Positions 28,870-41,009 of a DNA stretch of 64,000 nt are shown piece by piece. The position numbers and the translations under genes are program-made. How positions within the stretch are numbered: position 1 is the stretch's first letter; every line of letters starts with the position of its first letter. The notes under the pieces are model-generated. The model ran no database searches. It saw nothing but the letters and a program-made list of their open reading frames with translations, and was not told the origin of the DNA. The stretch spans positions 536,501 through 600,500 of the forward strand of contig NZ_AP013072.1 in NCBI RefSeq assembly GCF_000478925.1. The letters run 5' to 3'. This stretch comes from Streptococcus anginosus subsp. whileyi MAS624 (GTDB lineage: Bacteria; Bacillota; Bacilli; Lactobacillales; Streptococcaceae).

Positions 28870-29004
28870 GATATTTTCCGCCGTGGTGAAAGTTTCAGTA
28901 GCTTGTGCTACTGAAACAGGGGATTTTTGAGACTTTAGGCTCAAAAATAAGTGATGAAATCCCGTAGGGAGTTGCTCACGTCCCCACCACTTAAGGGAAA
29001 TATC
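28870..29004 (+). ncRNA. Candidate structured RNA between grpE and dnaK
   Basis: The ends pair: GATATTTTCC (28870-28879) with GGGAAATATC (28995-29004), then GTGGTG (28883-28888) with CACCAC (28985-28990). Enclosed are an 11-bp stem GTTTCAGTAGC/GCTACTGAAAC (28892-28917) with a TTGT loop, a 9-bp stem ATTTTTGAG/CTCAAAAAT (28923-28948), and a two-part stem GTGA..TCCC/GGGA..TCAC (28951-28979). All are nested, giving a four-way junction. No T tract follows, so it is not a simple terminator. It would be within the grpE-dnaK transcript. Confidence 0.6.
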
Positions 29005-29030
29005 AAGAAGAAATTTTAAAAAGAGGAAAT

Positions 29031-30984
<1,954 letters not shown>

Positions 30985-30986
30985 TT

Positions 30987-31349
30987 ATGACTGAAAAAAT
31001 CATTTTATCAGGTAGAACTGAACAAGAATTATATAAAGAATTTTGTAATTTAGCATGCAATGATTTAGAAGGTGCAAAATCTAAAATACAACAATTTTCT
31101 GATGATGAATTACGTATATATCAAGAAATAATCTTATCTGTAAGTGAATCAGCTAATGATTTGGAAACTAAACAGCTACCATTTTTATTGGCTCTTATGA
31201 CCATTATAAATGTAATTCCAAACAATGTAGTGAAAGTGATACTTATGTTTCTTGTAGTAGGTATATGGGTAAAATTTCTTAAAACAACCATTTATAGTGG
31301 TACAAGAATTAAAATAAAAAGGCTTCTTCGCTTTTTAAAAGATCTATAA
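30987..31349 (+). CDS. Small hypothetical membrane protein between dnaK and dnaJ
   Basis: A 120-residue protein starting two bases after the dnaK stop codon, with GGAG upstream. The N-terminal 60 residues are acidic and predicted helical (DDELRIYQEIILSVSES). One or two hydrophobic helices follow (LPFLLALMTIINVIP and VVKVILMFLVVGIWVKFL, about 65-97), then a basic tail (RIKIKRLLRFLKDL). I do not recognise a family. A hypothetical gene also sits in this position in pneumococcus. Cotranscription with dnaK suggests heat induction and perhaps a membrane-linked role, but this is inference. Confidence 0.7.
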   Translation: MTEKIILSGRTEQELYKEFCNLACNDLEGAKSKIQQFSDDELRIYQEIILSVSESANDLETKQLPFLLALMTIINVIPNNVVKVILMFLVVGIWVKFLKTTIYSGTRIKIKRLLRFLKDL

Positions 31350-31359
31350 TTTCAGAATG

Positions 31360-31387
31360 CAGAGGTTGCCTCCCAACCTCTGTTTTT
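31360..31387 (+). terminator. Terminator of the hrcA-dnaK operon
   Basis: CAGAGGTTG (31360-31368) pairs perfectly with CAACCTCTG (31374-31382), followed by TTTTT. It separates dnaK from dnaJ transcriptionally. Confidence 0.92.
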
Positions 31388-31417
31388 CGGTAAGATGAGT
31401 TACATCTATAATTTTAC

Positions 31418-31535
31418 AAGAAAGGAACTGAACCCGCCCTAAATGCTAGGTGAAAAAGATAAATTCTCTTGTGAGCGTCGCTCACGGCAAGAATTTCCTA
31501 TTTTCACTGTGCATTTTACGGGCTTGGTATCTTAT
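31418..31535 (+). promoter_or_regulatory. Structured translational leader of dnaJ, homologous to the dnaK leader
   Basis: AAGAAAGGA (31418-31426) is 109 bases before the dnaJ ATG at 31536. Between them the RNA folds as CCCG/CGGG (31433-31436, 31519-31522), AAATGC/GCATTT (31441-31446, 31511-31516), GTGAAAA/TTTTCAC (31450-31456, 31501-31507), AAATTCT/AGAATTT (31461-31467, 31490-31496) and GTGAGC/GCTCAC (31471-31476, 31480-31485). Shared with the dnaK leader are TGAACCCG, AAATGCT, AGATAAA and TTGGTATC, while inner stem sequences differ but remain paired. The -10 for dnaJ is not clear. Confidence 0.65.
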
Positions 31536-32672
31536 ATGAACAATACTGAATTTTACGACCGTTTAGGCGTTTCTAAAAATGCATCTCAGGATGAGATTAA
31601 GAAAGCCTATCGGAAATTATCAAAAAAATATCATCCAGACATCAATAAAGAACCGGGTGCTGAAGAGAAATACAAAGAAGTCCAAGAGGCTTATGAAACC
31701 TTGAGTGATGAGCAAAAACGGGCAGCCTATGATCAATATGGTGCTGCGGGTGCTAATGGAGGCTTCGGCGGTGGAGCTGGCGGTTTCGGTGGCTTTGATG
31801 GTTCTAGCTTTGGTGGCTTTGAAGATATTTTCTCTAGCTTCTTTGGTGGGGGTGGTGCAAGTCGCAATCCCAATGCACCTCGTCAAGGAGATGACCTTCA
31901 ATATCGGGTCAACCTTAAGTTTGAAGAAGCGATTTTTGGCACGGACAAAGAAATTAAATACAATCGTGAGGCAACCTGCCATACTTGTCACGGTTCGGGT
32001 GCGAAACCAGGAACTAGCCCAATAACTTGTAGTCGTTGTCACGGATCTGGTGTCATCAATGTGGACACGCAAACTCCACTTGGCATGATGCGCCGTCAGG
32101 TGACATGTGATGTCTGCCATGGACGCGGACAAGAAATCAAAGACCCTTGTCAAACCTGCCATGGGACAGGGCATGAAAAACAAGCCCATAGTGTTCATGT
32201 GAAAATCCCTGCAGGTGTTGAAACTGGTCAACAAGTTCGTTTGTCTGGTCAAGGTGAGGCTGGTTTCAATGGTGGACCGTACGGAGATCTATATGTTGTC
32301 GTTCAGGTGGAGTCAAGTGATAAATTTGAGCGGGATGGCTCGACCATTTATTACAAACTGAACCTCAACTTTGTTCAAGCAGCCTTAGGTGATAGCGTTG
32401 AAATTCCGACTGTTCACGGAGATGTGGAATTAACCATTCCAGAAGGAACGCAAACAGGCAAACGATTCCGTCTTCGTGGAAAAGGAGCGCCAAGCCTTCG
32501 TGGTGGTAGCATGGGAGACCAATATGTCACGGTCAACGTTGTGACACCGACAGGACTTAATGACAAACAAAAAGCAGCATTGAAAGATTTCGCTGCTGCC
32601 GGAAATATAACCGTCACTCCTAAAAAGAAAGGCTTCTTTGATAAAATGAAAGATGCCTTTGAAGGAGAATAA
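31536..32672 (+). CDS. dnaJ: Co-chaperone DnaJ (Hsp40)
   Basis: A 378-residue type I DnaJ. The J domain carries HPD at 33-35, followed by a Gly/Phe-rich linker, four CxxCxGxG zinc motifs ([32 protein letters not shown]) and the C-terminal substrate domain. The frame is open upstream to 31443, but that segment is the structured leader and has no homology; ATG 31536 matches other DnaJ proteins. No Shine-Dalgarno lies near the ATG. It stimulates DnaK ATPase and delivers substrates. Confidence 0.97.
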   Translation: MNNTEFYDRLGVSKNASQDEIKKAYRKLSKKYHPDINKEPGAEEKYKEVQEAYETLSDEQKRAAYDQYGAAGANGGFGGGAGGFGGFDGSSFGGFEDIFSSFFGGGGASRNPNAPRQGDDLQYRVNLKFEEAIFGTDKEIKYNREATCHTCHGSGAKPGTSPITCSRCHGSGVINVDTQTPLGMMRRQVTCDVCHGRGQEIKDPCQTCHGTGHEKQAHSVHVKIPAGVETGQQVRLSGQGEAGFNGGPYGDLYVVVQVESSDKFERDGSTIYYKLNLNFVQAALGDSVEIPTVHGDVELTIPEGTQTGKRFRLRGKGAPSLRGGSMGDQYVTVNVVTPTGLNDKQKAALKDFAAAGNITVTPKKKGFFDKMKDAFEGE

Positions 32673-32684
32673 AATAAATGGGGA

Positions 32685-33164
32685 TCAGTTTTTCTGTTCT
32701 CCATTTTTTGTAATGATATGCTGTGTCTTCATATCCAATTCGTTTAAAATTTGTGGAATGAAATTTGGAAATACCTGGTGGGCTTCTAATTCTTGGACAG
32801 GAATCCAGTGGACTCTTTCGATACCTATTTGGTTTTGGAATTGTTTTCCTTTTGGTTTCATAAGATAGTATAGGCAAATTTCATGGCAATCTAACCCTCT
32901 TAAGACACCGCTTGAATTTGAAAAGAAATTTTCATGAAGACAGACCAAGCGGTCAATTTCATACTGTTGTCCAGTTTCTTCCATAACCTCTCGAAGGACA
33001 GCTTCTTCAGTTGTTTCGCCAAATTGAACAGCTCCACCAACGGAGTAATGATAGTCTTCAGTAGGACTACTCATGAAGCAAATAGCTCCTTCTTCAATAA
33101 TGATAGCGGCTGATCGATAGCGAAAGCGTTGATGCCCGTTTGAGTAACTAATATCTTCTGCCAT
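32685..33164 (-). CDS. NUDIX hydrolase
   Basis: A 159-residue protein with a complete Nudix box, beginning GGAVQFGETTEEA and continuing REVMEETGQ (about 43-65), the Mg-binding pyrophosphohydrolase motif. It is convergent with dnaJ and divergent from truA. Substrate unknown; sequence around the box suggests a MutT/ADP-ribose-type clade but does not decide it. On the minus strand TTGACA (33215-33210) and TACACT (33192-33187) with 17 bases between give a good promoter. Confidence 0.88.
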   Translation of the reverse strand: MAEDISYSNGHQRFRYRSAAIIIEEGAICFMSSPTEDYHYSVGGAVQFGETTEEAVLREVMEETGQQYEIDRLVCLHENFFSNSSGVLRGLDCHEICLYYLMKPKGKQFQNQIGIERVHWIPVQELEAHQVFPNFIPQILNELDMKTQHIITKNGEQKN

Positions 33165-33252
33165 TTGGTTCCTCCTTAGCTAATTAAGTGTATAGTCTTT
33201 TGTCGGTCTTGTCAAGTCCAATCTGTACCCGGACAGATTTGCTTTTACAGTC

Positions 33253-33288
33253 TTGCGAGGGGCTTTTTTTCTTGTTACAATAAACACA
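33253..33288 (+). promoter_or_regulatory. truA promoter giving an apparently leaderless mRNA
   Basis: TTGCGA (33253-33258), 17 bases, extended -10 TGTTACAAT (33273-33281 region; TACAAT at 33276-33281). The A of the truA ATG is seven bases after the -10, exactly at the expected start of transcription, and no Shine-Dalgarno precedes it. A separate AATCTGT/ACAGATT hairpin lies at 33220-33239. Confidence 0.65.
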
Positions 33289-34037
33289 TGACACGATATA
33301 AAGCGATTATTTCTTATGACGGTCATGATTTTGCTGGTTTTCAGCGGCAACCTCATGCTCGCAGCGTCCAAGAAGAGATTGAAAAGACTTTAACTAAAAT
33401 CAACAGGGGAGAACTGGTAATCATTCATGGAGCTGGACGCACAGACAGCGGTGTTCATGCTTTGGGGCAGGTTATTCATTTTGATTTGCCACAAAAAAGA
33501 GATGAAGAAAAGCTACGCTTTGCGCTCGATACACAAACACCAGAAGATATTGATTTTATCAGCGTAGAAGAAGTAAATGAGGATTTTCATTCTAGATATT
33601 GGAAACATAGTAAGACCTATGAATTTATAGTAGATGTTGGACACCCTAAAAATCCTATGATGCGCCATTATGCAACCCGTTATCCCTATCCGCTTGATCT
33701 GAGTTTGATTGAAGCAGCTATTGCAAAGTTAGAAGGAACCCACGATTTTACAGGTTTCACAGCTTCAGGGACTAGTGTGGAAAATAAAGTTCGGACGATT
33801 ACAGAAGCACGCTTAGACTTTGATGAGAAACGCAACTTTCTGATTTTTACTTTTTCTGGTAATGGATTTTTATATAAGCAAATTCGCAATATGGTCGGAA
33901 CGTTGCTGAAGATCGGCAACGGTCGAATGCCAGTTGAGCAGATTGATAGAATTTTAACAGAGAAAAATCGTCATTTGGCTGGACCAACAGCAGCACCAAA
34001 CGGACTTTATCTAAAGGAGATACGATATGAAGAATAA
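33288..34037 (+). CDS. truA: tRNA pseudouridine(38-40) synthase TruA
   Basis: A 249-residue pseudouridine synthase that modifies U38-40 in the anticodon arm. The catalytic Asp53 lies in [14 protein letters not shown], and [14 protein letters not shown] is the second conserved block. The start codon coincides with the predicted transcription start. It overlaps the next gene by 11 bases, so truA, the kinase and the ECF component form one operon, as in other streptococci. Confidence 0.96.
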   Translation: MTRYKAIISYDGHDFAGFQRQPHARSVQEEIEKTLTKINRGELVIIHGAGRTDSGVHALGQVIHFDLPQKRDEEKLRFALDTQTPEDIDFISVEEVNEDFHSRYWKHSKTYEFIVDVGHPKNPMMRHYATRYPYPLDLSLIEAAIAKLEGTHDFTGFTASGTSVENKVRTITEARLDFDEKRNFLIFTFSGNGFLYKQIRNMVGTLLKIGNGRMPVEQIDRILTEKNRHLAGPTAAPNGLYLKEIRYEE

Positions 34038-34800
34038 CTTTATTTTAGCTATATCAGGGAATGATATTTTTAGTGGCGGCGGACTGCATGCTGATTTAGC
34101 AACCTACACGGTCAACCGACTGCATGGTTTTGTGGCGGTGACTTGCTTGACCGCTATGACAGAGCAAGGTTTTGAGGTTATTCCTGTAGACACGACCGTC
34201 TTTGCTCAGCAGCTCAATTCTCTCAAGGATGTACCTTTCTCAGCCATTAAATTGGGGCTTTTACCCAATGTAGAAGTGGCAGATTTGGCTTTAGATTTTG
34301 TGAAAGCTCATGCAGAGACTCCTGTTGTGTTAGACCCTGTCTTAGTTTGCAAGGAAACCCATGATGTGGAGGTTTCGGCACTTCGAGATGAGCTCATCAA
34401 GTTTTTTCCTTATACAAACATTATCACGCCTAATTTACCAGAAGCTGAACTCTTGGCTCAAAAAGAGTTGCGAACATTGGAGGATGTCAAAGAAGCGGCT
34501 AGACATCTCTATTCTTTGGGGGCTAAATCCGTTGTTATCAAAGGAGGAAATCGCTTAGATATTCAAAAAGCAATTGATGTTTACTATGACGGAAAACAAT
34601 TTAAAATTTTGGAATCGCCTGTTTTAGACAAAAATAATACCGGAGCGGGTTGCACCTTTGCTTCTAGCATTGCCAGTCAGCTATTACTAGGAAAATCAAC
34701 TTTTGAAGCTATTCAAATTTCTAAAAAATTTGTTTATCAAGCTATCCAACATTCAGATCAATATGGGGTTGTTCAATATGAAAAAAAATCAGACATATAA
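34027..34800 (+). CDS. Pyridoxine/hydroxymethylpyrimidine kinase (ThiD/PdxK family)
   Basis: A 257-residue ribokinase-fold vitamin kinase. The N-terminal [16 protein letters not shown] and the C-terminal [12 protein letters not shown], which carries the catalytic Cys/Gly oxyanion loop, are family hallmarks. Such proteins are named ThiD, but in streptococci the neighbour is a PdxU-like ECF S component and no thiamin synthesis gene is nearby, so salvage phosphorylation of pyridoxine is the likelier role. RBS AAGGAG lies within truA. Confidence 0.85.
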   Translation: MKNNFILAISGNDIFSGGGLHADLATYTVNRLHGFVAVTCLTAMTEQGFEVIPVDTTVFAQQLNSLKDVPFSAIKLGLLPNVEVADLALDFVKAHAETPVVLDPVLVCKETHDVEVSALRDELIKFFPYTNIITPNLPEAELLAQKELRTLEDVKEAARHLYSLGAKSVVIKGGNRLDIQKAIDVYYDGKQFKILESPVLDKNNTGAGCTFASSIASQLLLGKSTFEAIQISKKFVYQAIQHSDQYGVVQYEKKSDI

Positions 34801-35245
34801 ACTTGTTCTTTTGTCCATGATTGCTGCATTGACAGTTGTTTTGGGCTATTATTTGAAAATTCCAACACCAACGGGGATTTTAACTTTCCTTGATGCAGGA
34901 ATTTTCTTTACTGCCTTTTATTTTGGTAGAAAAGAAGGAGCAATCGTCGGTGGTTTAGCTGGATTTCTTATTGATCTGATTTCTGGTTATCCTCAGTGGA
35001 TGTTTTTTAGCTTGCTCTTTCATGGTCTACAAGGCTATTTTGCTGGTTTTAAAGGGAAAAGTCGCTATCTCGGTTTGGTGTTGGCTACGCTTGTTATGGT
35101 AGGAGGTTATGCTCTCGCTTCCACGATTATGCATGGTTGGGGATCAGCTTTTCCAGAAATATTTCCTAACTTTTGCCAGAATACCTTGGGAATGATTGTC
35201 GGAGCTATTTTGAATAAATTGTTGGCAGATGTTTTGAAAAAATAA
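34778..35245 (+). CDS. ECF transporter S component, probably for a B6 vitamer
   Basis: A 155-residue membrane protein with about five or six hydrophobic segments, of the ECF substrate-binding (S) component type (LDAGIFFTAFYFGRKEGAIVGG is characteristic). It overlaps the kinase gene by 23 bases. ATG 34778 is chosen; ATG 34763 (MGLFNMKK...) is an in-frame alternative and neither has a strong RBS, so coupling is likely. It would dock onto the shared EcfA/EcfA'/EcfT module encoded elsewhere. The substrate is inferred from the adjacent kinase. Confidence 0.8.
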   Translation: MKKNQTYKLVLLSMIAALTVVLGYYLKIPTPTGILTFLDAGIFFTAFYFGRKEGAIVGGLAGFLIDLISGYPQWMFFSLLFHGLQGYFAGFKGKSRYLGLVLATLVMVGGYALASTIMHGWGSAFPEIFPNFCQNTLGMIVGAILNKLLADVLKK

Positions 35246-35280
35246 AGTAAATGAGGGGCGTTGTGCCCTTTTTACTTTTA
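35244..35280 (+). terminator. Terminator after the ECF S component gene
   Basis: AAAGTAAA, GGGC and their complements GCCC and TTTACTTT form a stem closing on GTTGT, with a T-rich right arm. Confidence 0.75.
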
Positions 35281-35342
35281 AGAATTTCAGTTTGTAAAAG
35301 CGATAAAAATCATTTATAATACAATTAAAACGAGGTGAAATC

Positions 35343-35906
35343 ATGGATTTACAAGAATTGAAAAAACAAACACAAATCATTTTAACAGATGTTTTAGAAA
35401 AATCAGCTCTTTCTTCCGGTGATATTTTTGTACTGGGCTTGTCTTCCAGTGAGGTGATTGGAGGACATATTGGAAAAAATTCCAGTCAAGAAGTGGGAGA
35501 AGTTATTGTAAAAACTATGCTGGAGTTGTTATCCGAGCGTGGTCTTTATTTAGCTGTTCAAGGTTGCGAACATGTGAATCGCGCTTTGGTCGTGGAGAAA
35601 GAATTAGCGCAAAAACAAAACCTGGAAATTGTCAATGTCTTGCCAACTCTTCATGCTGGTGGAAGTGGTCAATTAGCAGCTTTTAAATATATGAACAGCC
35701 CAGTTGAAGTGGAATTTATTACGGCTCAAGCAGGGATGGACGTCGGAGATACGGCAATTGGTATGCATATTAAACACGTCCAAATTCCAGTACGACCAAT
35801 TTTACGAGAACTAGGAGAAGCGCATGTGACTGCGCTTGCCAGTCGTCCAAAGCTAATCGGTGGAGCGCGAGCTGCTTACCAAAAAGATAAAATTCGGAAA
35901 GCATAA
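35343..35906 (+). CDS. Conserved DUF436 (TIGR01440) protein
   Basis: A 187-residue conserved Firmicutes protein with [14 protein letters not shown] and [19 protein letters not shown] segments typical of the DUF436 family. No biochemical function is established. It stands alone with GAGGTG as RBS between the B6 operon and tig, the same neighbourhood as in pneumococcus. Confidence 0.88.
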   Translation: MDLQELKKQTQIILTDVLEKSALSSGDIFVLGLSSSEVIGGHIGKNSSQEVGEVIVKTMLELLSERGLYLAVQGCEHVNRALVVEKELAQKQNLEIVNVLPTLHAGGSGQLAAFKYMNSPVEVEFITAQAGMDVGDTAIGMHIKHVQIPVRPILRELGEAHVTALASRPKLIGGARAAYQKDKIRKA

Positions 35907-35980
35907 AGAGCAAAATCAGCAAATGGACGGAAAAATCGTTAAATTTTTCATTAGAAAATTTGTGAAATAACGTGTATTTA

Positions 35981-35989
35981 TGGTATAAT
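35981..35989 (+). promoter_or_regulatory. tig extended -10 promoter
   Basis: TGGTATAAT, an extended -10, lies 37 bases before the tig ATG. Confidence 0.65.
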
Positions 35990-36026
35990 TGATTGTATTC
36001 AATAAATTTTAAGGAGAAATGACAGA

Positions 36027-37310
36027 ATGTCTGTATCATTTGAAAACAAAGAAACAAATCGCGGAGTTTTGACATTTACAATCAGTCAAGAACAAATCAA
36101 GCCAGAATTGGATCGCGTGTTTAACTCAGTTAAGAAAACTCTGAATGTACCAGGTTTCCGTAAAGGTCATCTTCCTCGTCCGGTGTTTAACCAAAAATTT
36201 GGGGAAGAAGCTCTTTACCAAGACACACTGAACGCCCTTCTCCCAGCTGCTTATGAAGCTGCAGTTAAAGAAGCAGAAATTGAAGTTGTTGCCCAACCAC
36301 AATTTGACGTAGCTTCTATGGAAAAAGGTCAAGATTGGACTATTACCGCTGAAGTGGTTACAAAACCTGAAGTAAAATTAGGTGAATATAAAAATCTAGA
36401 AGTGTCTGTTGATGTCTCTAAAGAAGTATCTGACGCAGATGTAGACGCAAAAATTGAACGCGAACGCAACAATTTAGCAGAGCTTGTATTAAAAGAAGAC
36501 AAGGCTGCTAATGGCGACACAGTTGTGATTGACTTTGTTGGAACAGTTGACGGCGTTGAATTTGACGGCGGTAAAGGAGATAACTTCTCACTTGAACTCG
36601 GAAGCGGTCAATTCATTCCAGGTTTTGAGGATCAATTGGTTGGACATGCTGCTGGTGAAACAGTAGAAGTAAACGTGACATTCCCAGAAGACTATCAAGC
36701 AACAGACCTTGCAGGTAAAGATGCTAAGTTTGTTACAACCATTCATGAAGTCAAAGAAAAAGAAGTTCCAGAACTAGATGATGAACTAGCGAAAGACATT
36801 GATGAAGATGTTGAAACACTTGACGAATTAAAAGAAAAATACCGCAAAGAATTAGCTGAATCAAAAGAAATTGCTTTTGATGACGCAGTCGAATCTGCAG
36901 CGCTTGATCTTGCAGTAGAAAATGCAGAAATCGTTGAGTTGCCAGAAGAAATGGTTCACGAAGAAGTTCACCGCTCTGTAAATGAATTCCTTGGAAACAT
37001 GCAACGTCAAGGTATTTCACCAGATATGTATTTCCAAATTACTGGTACAACGCAAGAAGATCTTCACAAGCAACATGAAGCTGATGCTGAAAAACGTGCT
37101 AAGACAAACCTTGTGATTGAAGCTGTTGCGAAAGCAGAAGGATTTGAAGCAAGTGATGAAGATATTGAAGCAGAAATTGCTTCTCTTGCCGCTGATTACA
37201 ATATGGAAGTAGAACGCGTTCGTCAACTTCTTTCAGCAGATATGTTGAAACATGATATTGTGATTAAAAAAGCCGTTGAATTGATTACAAGTACTGCAAA
37301 AGTAAAATAA
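36027..37310 (+). CDS. tig: Trigger factor, ribosome-associated chaperone and prolyl isomerase
   Basis: A 427-residue chaperone. The ribosome-binding signature GFRKGHLPR (about 44-52) is in the N-terminal domain, an FKBP-type PPIase domain follows ([20 protein letters not shown], about 162-181), and the rest is the helical substrate-binding domain. AAGGAG precedes ATG by nine bases. Acts on nascent chains at the ribosome exit. Confidence 0.97.
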   Translation: MSVSFENKETNRGVLTFTISQEQIKPELDRVFNSVKKTLNVPGFRKGHLPRPVFNQKFGEEALYQDTLNALLPAAYEAAVKEAEIEVVAQPQFDVASMEKGQDWTITAEVVTKPEVKLGEYKNLEVSVDVSKEVSDADVDAKIERERNNLAELVLKEDKAANGDTVVIDFVGTVDGVEFDGGKGDNFSLELGSGQFIPGFEDQLVGHAAGETVEVNVTFPEDYQATDLAGKDAKFVTTIHEVKEKEVPELDDELAKDIDEDVETLDELKEKYRKELAESKEIAFDDAVESAALDLAVENAEIVELPEEMVHEEVHRSVNEFLGNMQRQGISPDMYFQITGTTQEDLHKQHEADAEKRAKTNLVIEAVAKAEGFEASDEDIEAEIASLAADYNMEVERVRQLLSADMLKHDIVIKKAVELITSTAKVK

Positions 37311-37324
37311 TCGAGCGATAACAT

Positions 37325-37365
37325 AAGGCAAGTTCAGTCAGAGAATTGGCTGGATTGCCTTTTTG
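37325..37365 (+). terminator. Terminator of tig
   Basis: AAGGCAA (37325-37331) and TTGCCTT (37355-37361) with an inner imperfect stem, followed by TTTT. Confidence 0.8.
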
Positions 37366-37547
37366 CTTCTTTTTATATAAAAGCGGAAGTCATTTTGGTA
37401 AAAATGGTGATTTTCTTGAATAGAGGATAAAATTCTTTTGACGAAAGAAGATTTTTATCGTACAATAAAAAGTAGCGAAAAATTCAATAAATTAAATATT
37501 TGAGAGCCAACAGGGCAGAAACCCTCAGACTTAAAAGGAGATCGACT

Positions 37548-38135
37548 TTGGAATTAGAAGTATTTGCTGGACAAGAAAAAAGTGAACTTTCTATGATTGA
37601 AGTAGCGCGTGCTATCTTAGAAACGCGTGGTCGTCATCATGAAATGTATTTTAATGATCTTGTCAATGAAATTCAAAATTACCTTGAAAAATCAAATAGT
37701 GATATTCGTGAAGCCTTGCCACTTTTTTATACAGAGCTAAATGTAGACGGCAGTTTCATTCCTCTTGGAGATAACAAATGGGGCTTGCGTTCATGGTATG
37801 CGATTGACGAGGTGGATGAAGAAATTATCACACTTGAAGAAGATGATGAAGAAACTCCGAAGAAACGGAAGAAGAAACGTGTGAACGCCTTTATGGACGG
37901 AGATGAAGATGCCATTGATTACAATGACGATGATCCAGAAGATGAAGACTCATACGAAGCAGACCCTGCCCTTAATTATGACGAGGACAATCCGGACGAC
38001 GAGAAGAGTGAAGTTGAAGCGTATGATGCTGAAATCAATGAAATTGCACCTGATGATTTAGGTGAAGAAGTCGAACTCAATGAAGAGGACGAAGATTATT
38101 CTGACGATGAAGTAGATGGAGAAGATGAAGAATAG
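37548..38135 (+). CDS. rpoE: RNA polymerase delta subunit
   Basis: A 195-residue protein beginning with TTG (AAAGGAG seven bases upstream); the reading frame extends to 37500 but homology begins [16 protein letters not shown]. The N-terminal domain (1-90) is folded, and the C-terminal half is almost entirely Asp/Glu, as in delta factors. It increases polymerase recycling and promoter selectivity in Firmicutes. Confidence 0.96.
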   Translation: MELEVFAGQEKSELSMIEVARAILETRGRHHEMYFNDLVNEIQNYLEKSNSDIREALPLFYTELNVDGSFIPLGDNKWGLRSWYAIDEVDEEIITLEEDDEETPKKRKKKRVNAFMDGDEDAIDYNDDDPEDEDSYEADPALNYDEDNPDDEKSEVEAYDAEINEIAPDDLGEEVELNEEDEDYSDDEVDGEDEE

Positions 38136-38167
38136 TCAAATTTAATGATATATTCTTATTTTCTTAT

Positions 38168-38255
38168 TTGACAAAAGTTTTATTCTGCGATATTATAATA
38201 TCGGGCACTTCTTTTAAGAAGTCGAAGCTCCCTAGCTCTAGGGAGCTATTTTTGT
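38168..38255 (+). promoter_or_regulatory. pyrG promoter and CTP-responsive attenuator leader
   Basis: TTGACA (38168-38173), 17 bases, TATTAT (38191-38196); transcription should start at GGGC (38203-38206). An intrinsic terminator follows: AGCTCCCTAG (38226-38235) pairs with CTAGGGAGCT (38238-38247), then ATTTTTG. This is the layout of the Gram-positive pyrG leaders, where low CTP causes stuttering of G residues at GGGC and the poly-G pairs with the CUCCCU strand to stop terminator formation. It lies between rpoE and pyrG. Confidence 0.8.
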
Positions 38256-38308
38256 TTTGCTATTCATGAACACGTCTTAAAAAGCAATGGACGTTGTATT
38301 TTAGATAA

Positions 38309-39928
<1,620 letters not shown>

Positions 39929-39929
39929 T

Positions 39930-39990
39930 AGAATGGGACAGGCTTCCATGATTGGTATCACAATCTGGAGCCTATTCCAATCTTTTTAAT
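39930..39990 (+). terminator. Terminator of pyrG
   Basis: An imperfect stem uses GGGACAGGCTTCC and GGAGCCTATTCC arms, followed by AATCTTTTT. Confidence 0.65.
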
Positions 39991-40158
39991 ATCTTTTATA
40001 AATAGAAAGTCTTATCAGTATAACAAATTGGTGCAAGATTTTAAATGAAATCTACAACTAGATTGTCATAAAAAGCAGTGGTTTAGTAATAAAATAAGAC
40101 TTTTTGCAAAGGATTTAATAGTTAATTAATTCTCTAAATTATTATCCGGAGGTAGATC

Positions 40159-40845
40159 ATGATGAAGTTTATACTTGATGAAAGTATCGTAGCGCTTGGA
40201 ATTAAAAATGTGGTAATTGGCATTGCCAAAAATGTAGATCCACATGCGCCTTTATCCGCTTCATTTTTGAAAAAGCAAAAAGAGATGGAAAAGTGGGCAT
40301 TGAATTGCGATATCGATGAGGTGTCTGATGCTCCAGTCATTCAAGGCTACAAAGATTTGTTGCAAAGTGTTGGACGTAGTGTCAAGAAGAATCCTCCTAC
40401 CGTTTTGGCGCTTATTCGGAATATTCGACATCGTGGTTCTATTCCACATATTAACAGTATTATTGATATTTACAATGTCGAATCTTTGCATTCTTTACTA
40501 GCTATTGGTGGACATGATTTGGATAAAATAGAGGAGCAGATAGAGTTTACTGTTAGCCAAAATGAAGACGTTTTTCTGCCGATTTTATCTACGGAAAAAC
40601 ACGTTTCTCCCACGGATTACGTCTATCGTGACAAGAAAGGTATTCTAGCGTGGTTGGACGTTCGTGATGGAGAACATTATAAATTTGATGATGAGACAAA
40701 AAATGCCATTTTTATCATTCAAGGAAATGCTCATACATCTGTTGAAATGCGTTTAGAAGCACTCAATCGCATTGAGAACGATTTAGCAGAATGTATGCCG
40801 AATCTGGATTTTGAAACGTATGTCATTCACCCAGAGGGGAAATAA
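40159..40845 (+). CDS. B3/4 domain-containing protein
   Basis: A 228-residue protein of the B3/B4 family, a domain shared with the beta subunit of phenylalanyl-tRNA synthetase and also found as free-standing proteins. IRHRGSIPHINSIIDIYNVESL is the conserved centre (written here in part). Free-standing forms are suspected tRNA- or aminoacyl-tRNA-binding proteins, possibly editing, but this is not proven. GGAGG is six bases upstream of ATG 40159; ATG 40162 is an alternative. Confidence 0.8.
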   Translation: MMKFILDESIVALGIKNVVIGIAKNVDPHAPLSASFLKKQKEMEKWALNCDIDEVSDAPVIQGYKDLLQSVGRSVKKNPPTVLALIRNIRHRGSIPHINSIIDIYNVESLHSLLAIGGHDLDKIEEQIEFTVSQNEDVFLPILSTEKHVSPTDYVYRDKKGILAWLDVRDGEHYKFDDETKNAIFIIQGNAHTSVEMRLEALNRIENDLAECMPNLDFETYVIHPEGK

Positions 40846-40951
40846 CCTAAAAAGCAATGTATCCATCAATAAGATACGAGAAGCAAATCTGTTTTTTGAA
40901 GGCATTTGGAATACAATCACATTTTTTAGTAAAAGATTTGTTTGAAAATTC

Positions 40952-40979
40952 TTTACTTTTTAGTAAGATATAGTATAAT
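40952..40979 (+). promoter_or_regulatory. Promoter of the first peptide-binding lipoprotein gene
   Basis: TTTACT (40952-40957), 16 bases, TATAAT (40974-40979), 30 bases before the ATG. Confidence 0.7.
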
Positions 40980-41009
40980 TAGAATATATCATAGTTTTCG
41001 GAGGTACCT

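Noticed and set aside
31443-31535. N-terminal extension of DnaJ from an upstream in-frame ATG
   Set aside because: The segment is the structured leader, the spacing from AAGAAAGGA is about 16 bases, and the dnaK leader has a stop after the equivalent ATG. DnaJ homology begins at 31536.
31620-32252. Long minus-strand ORF opposite dnaJ
   Set aside because: It is a shadow of the dnaJ codons, with no RBS and no recognisable motif.
33220-33239. AATCTGT/ACAGATT hairpin upstream of truA as a terminator
   Set aside because: It lies between divergent genes with no T tract, so there is no transcript for it to end.
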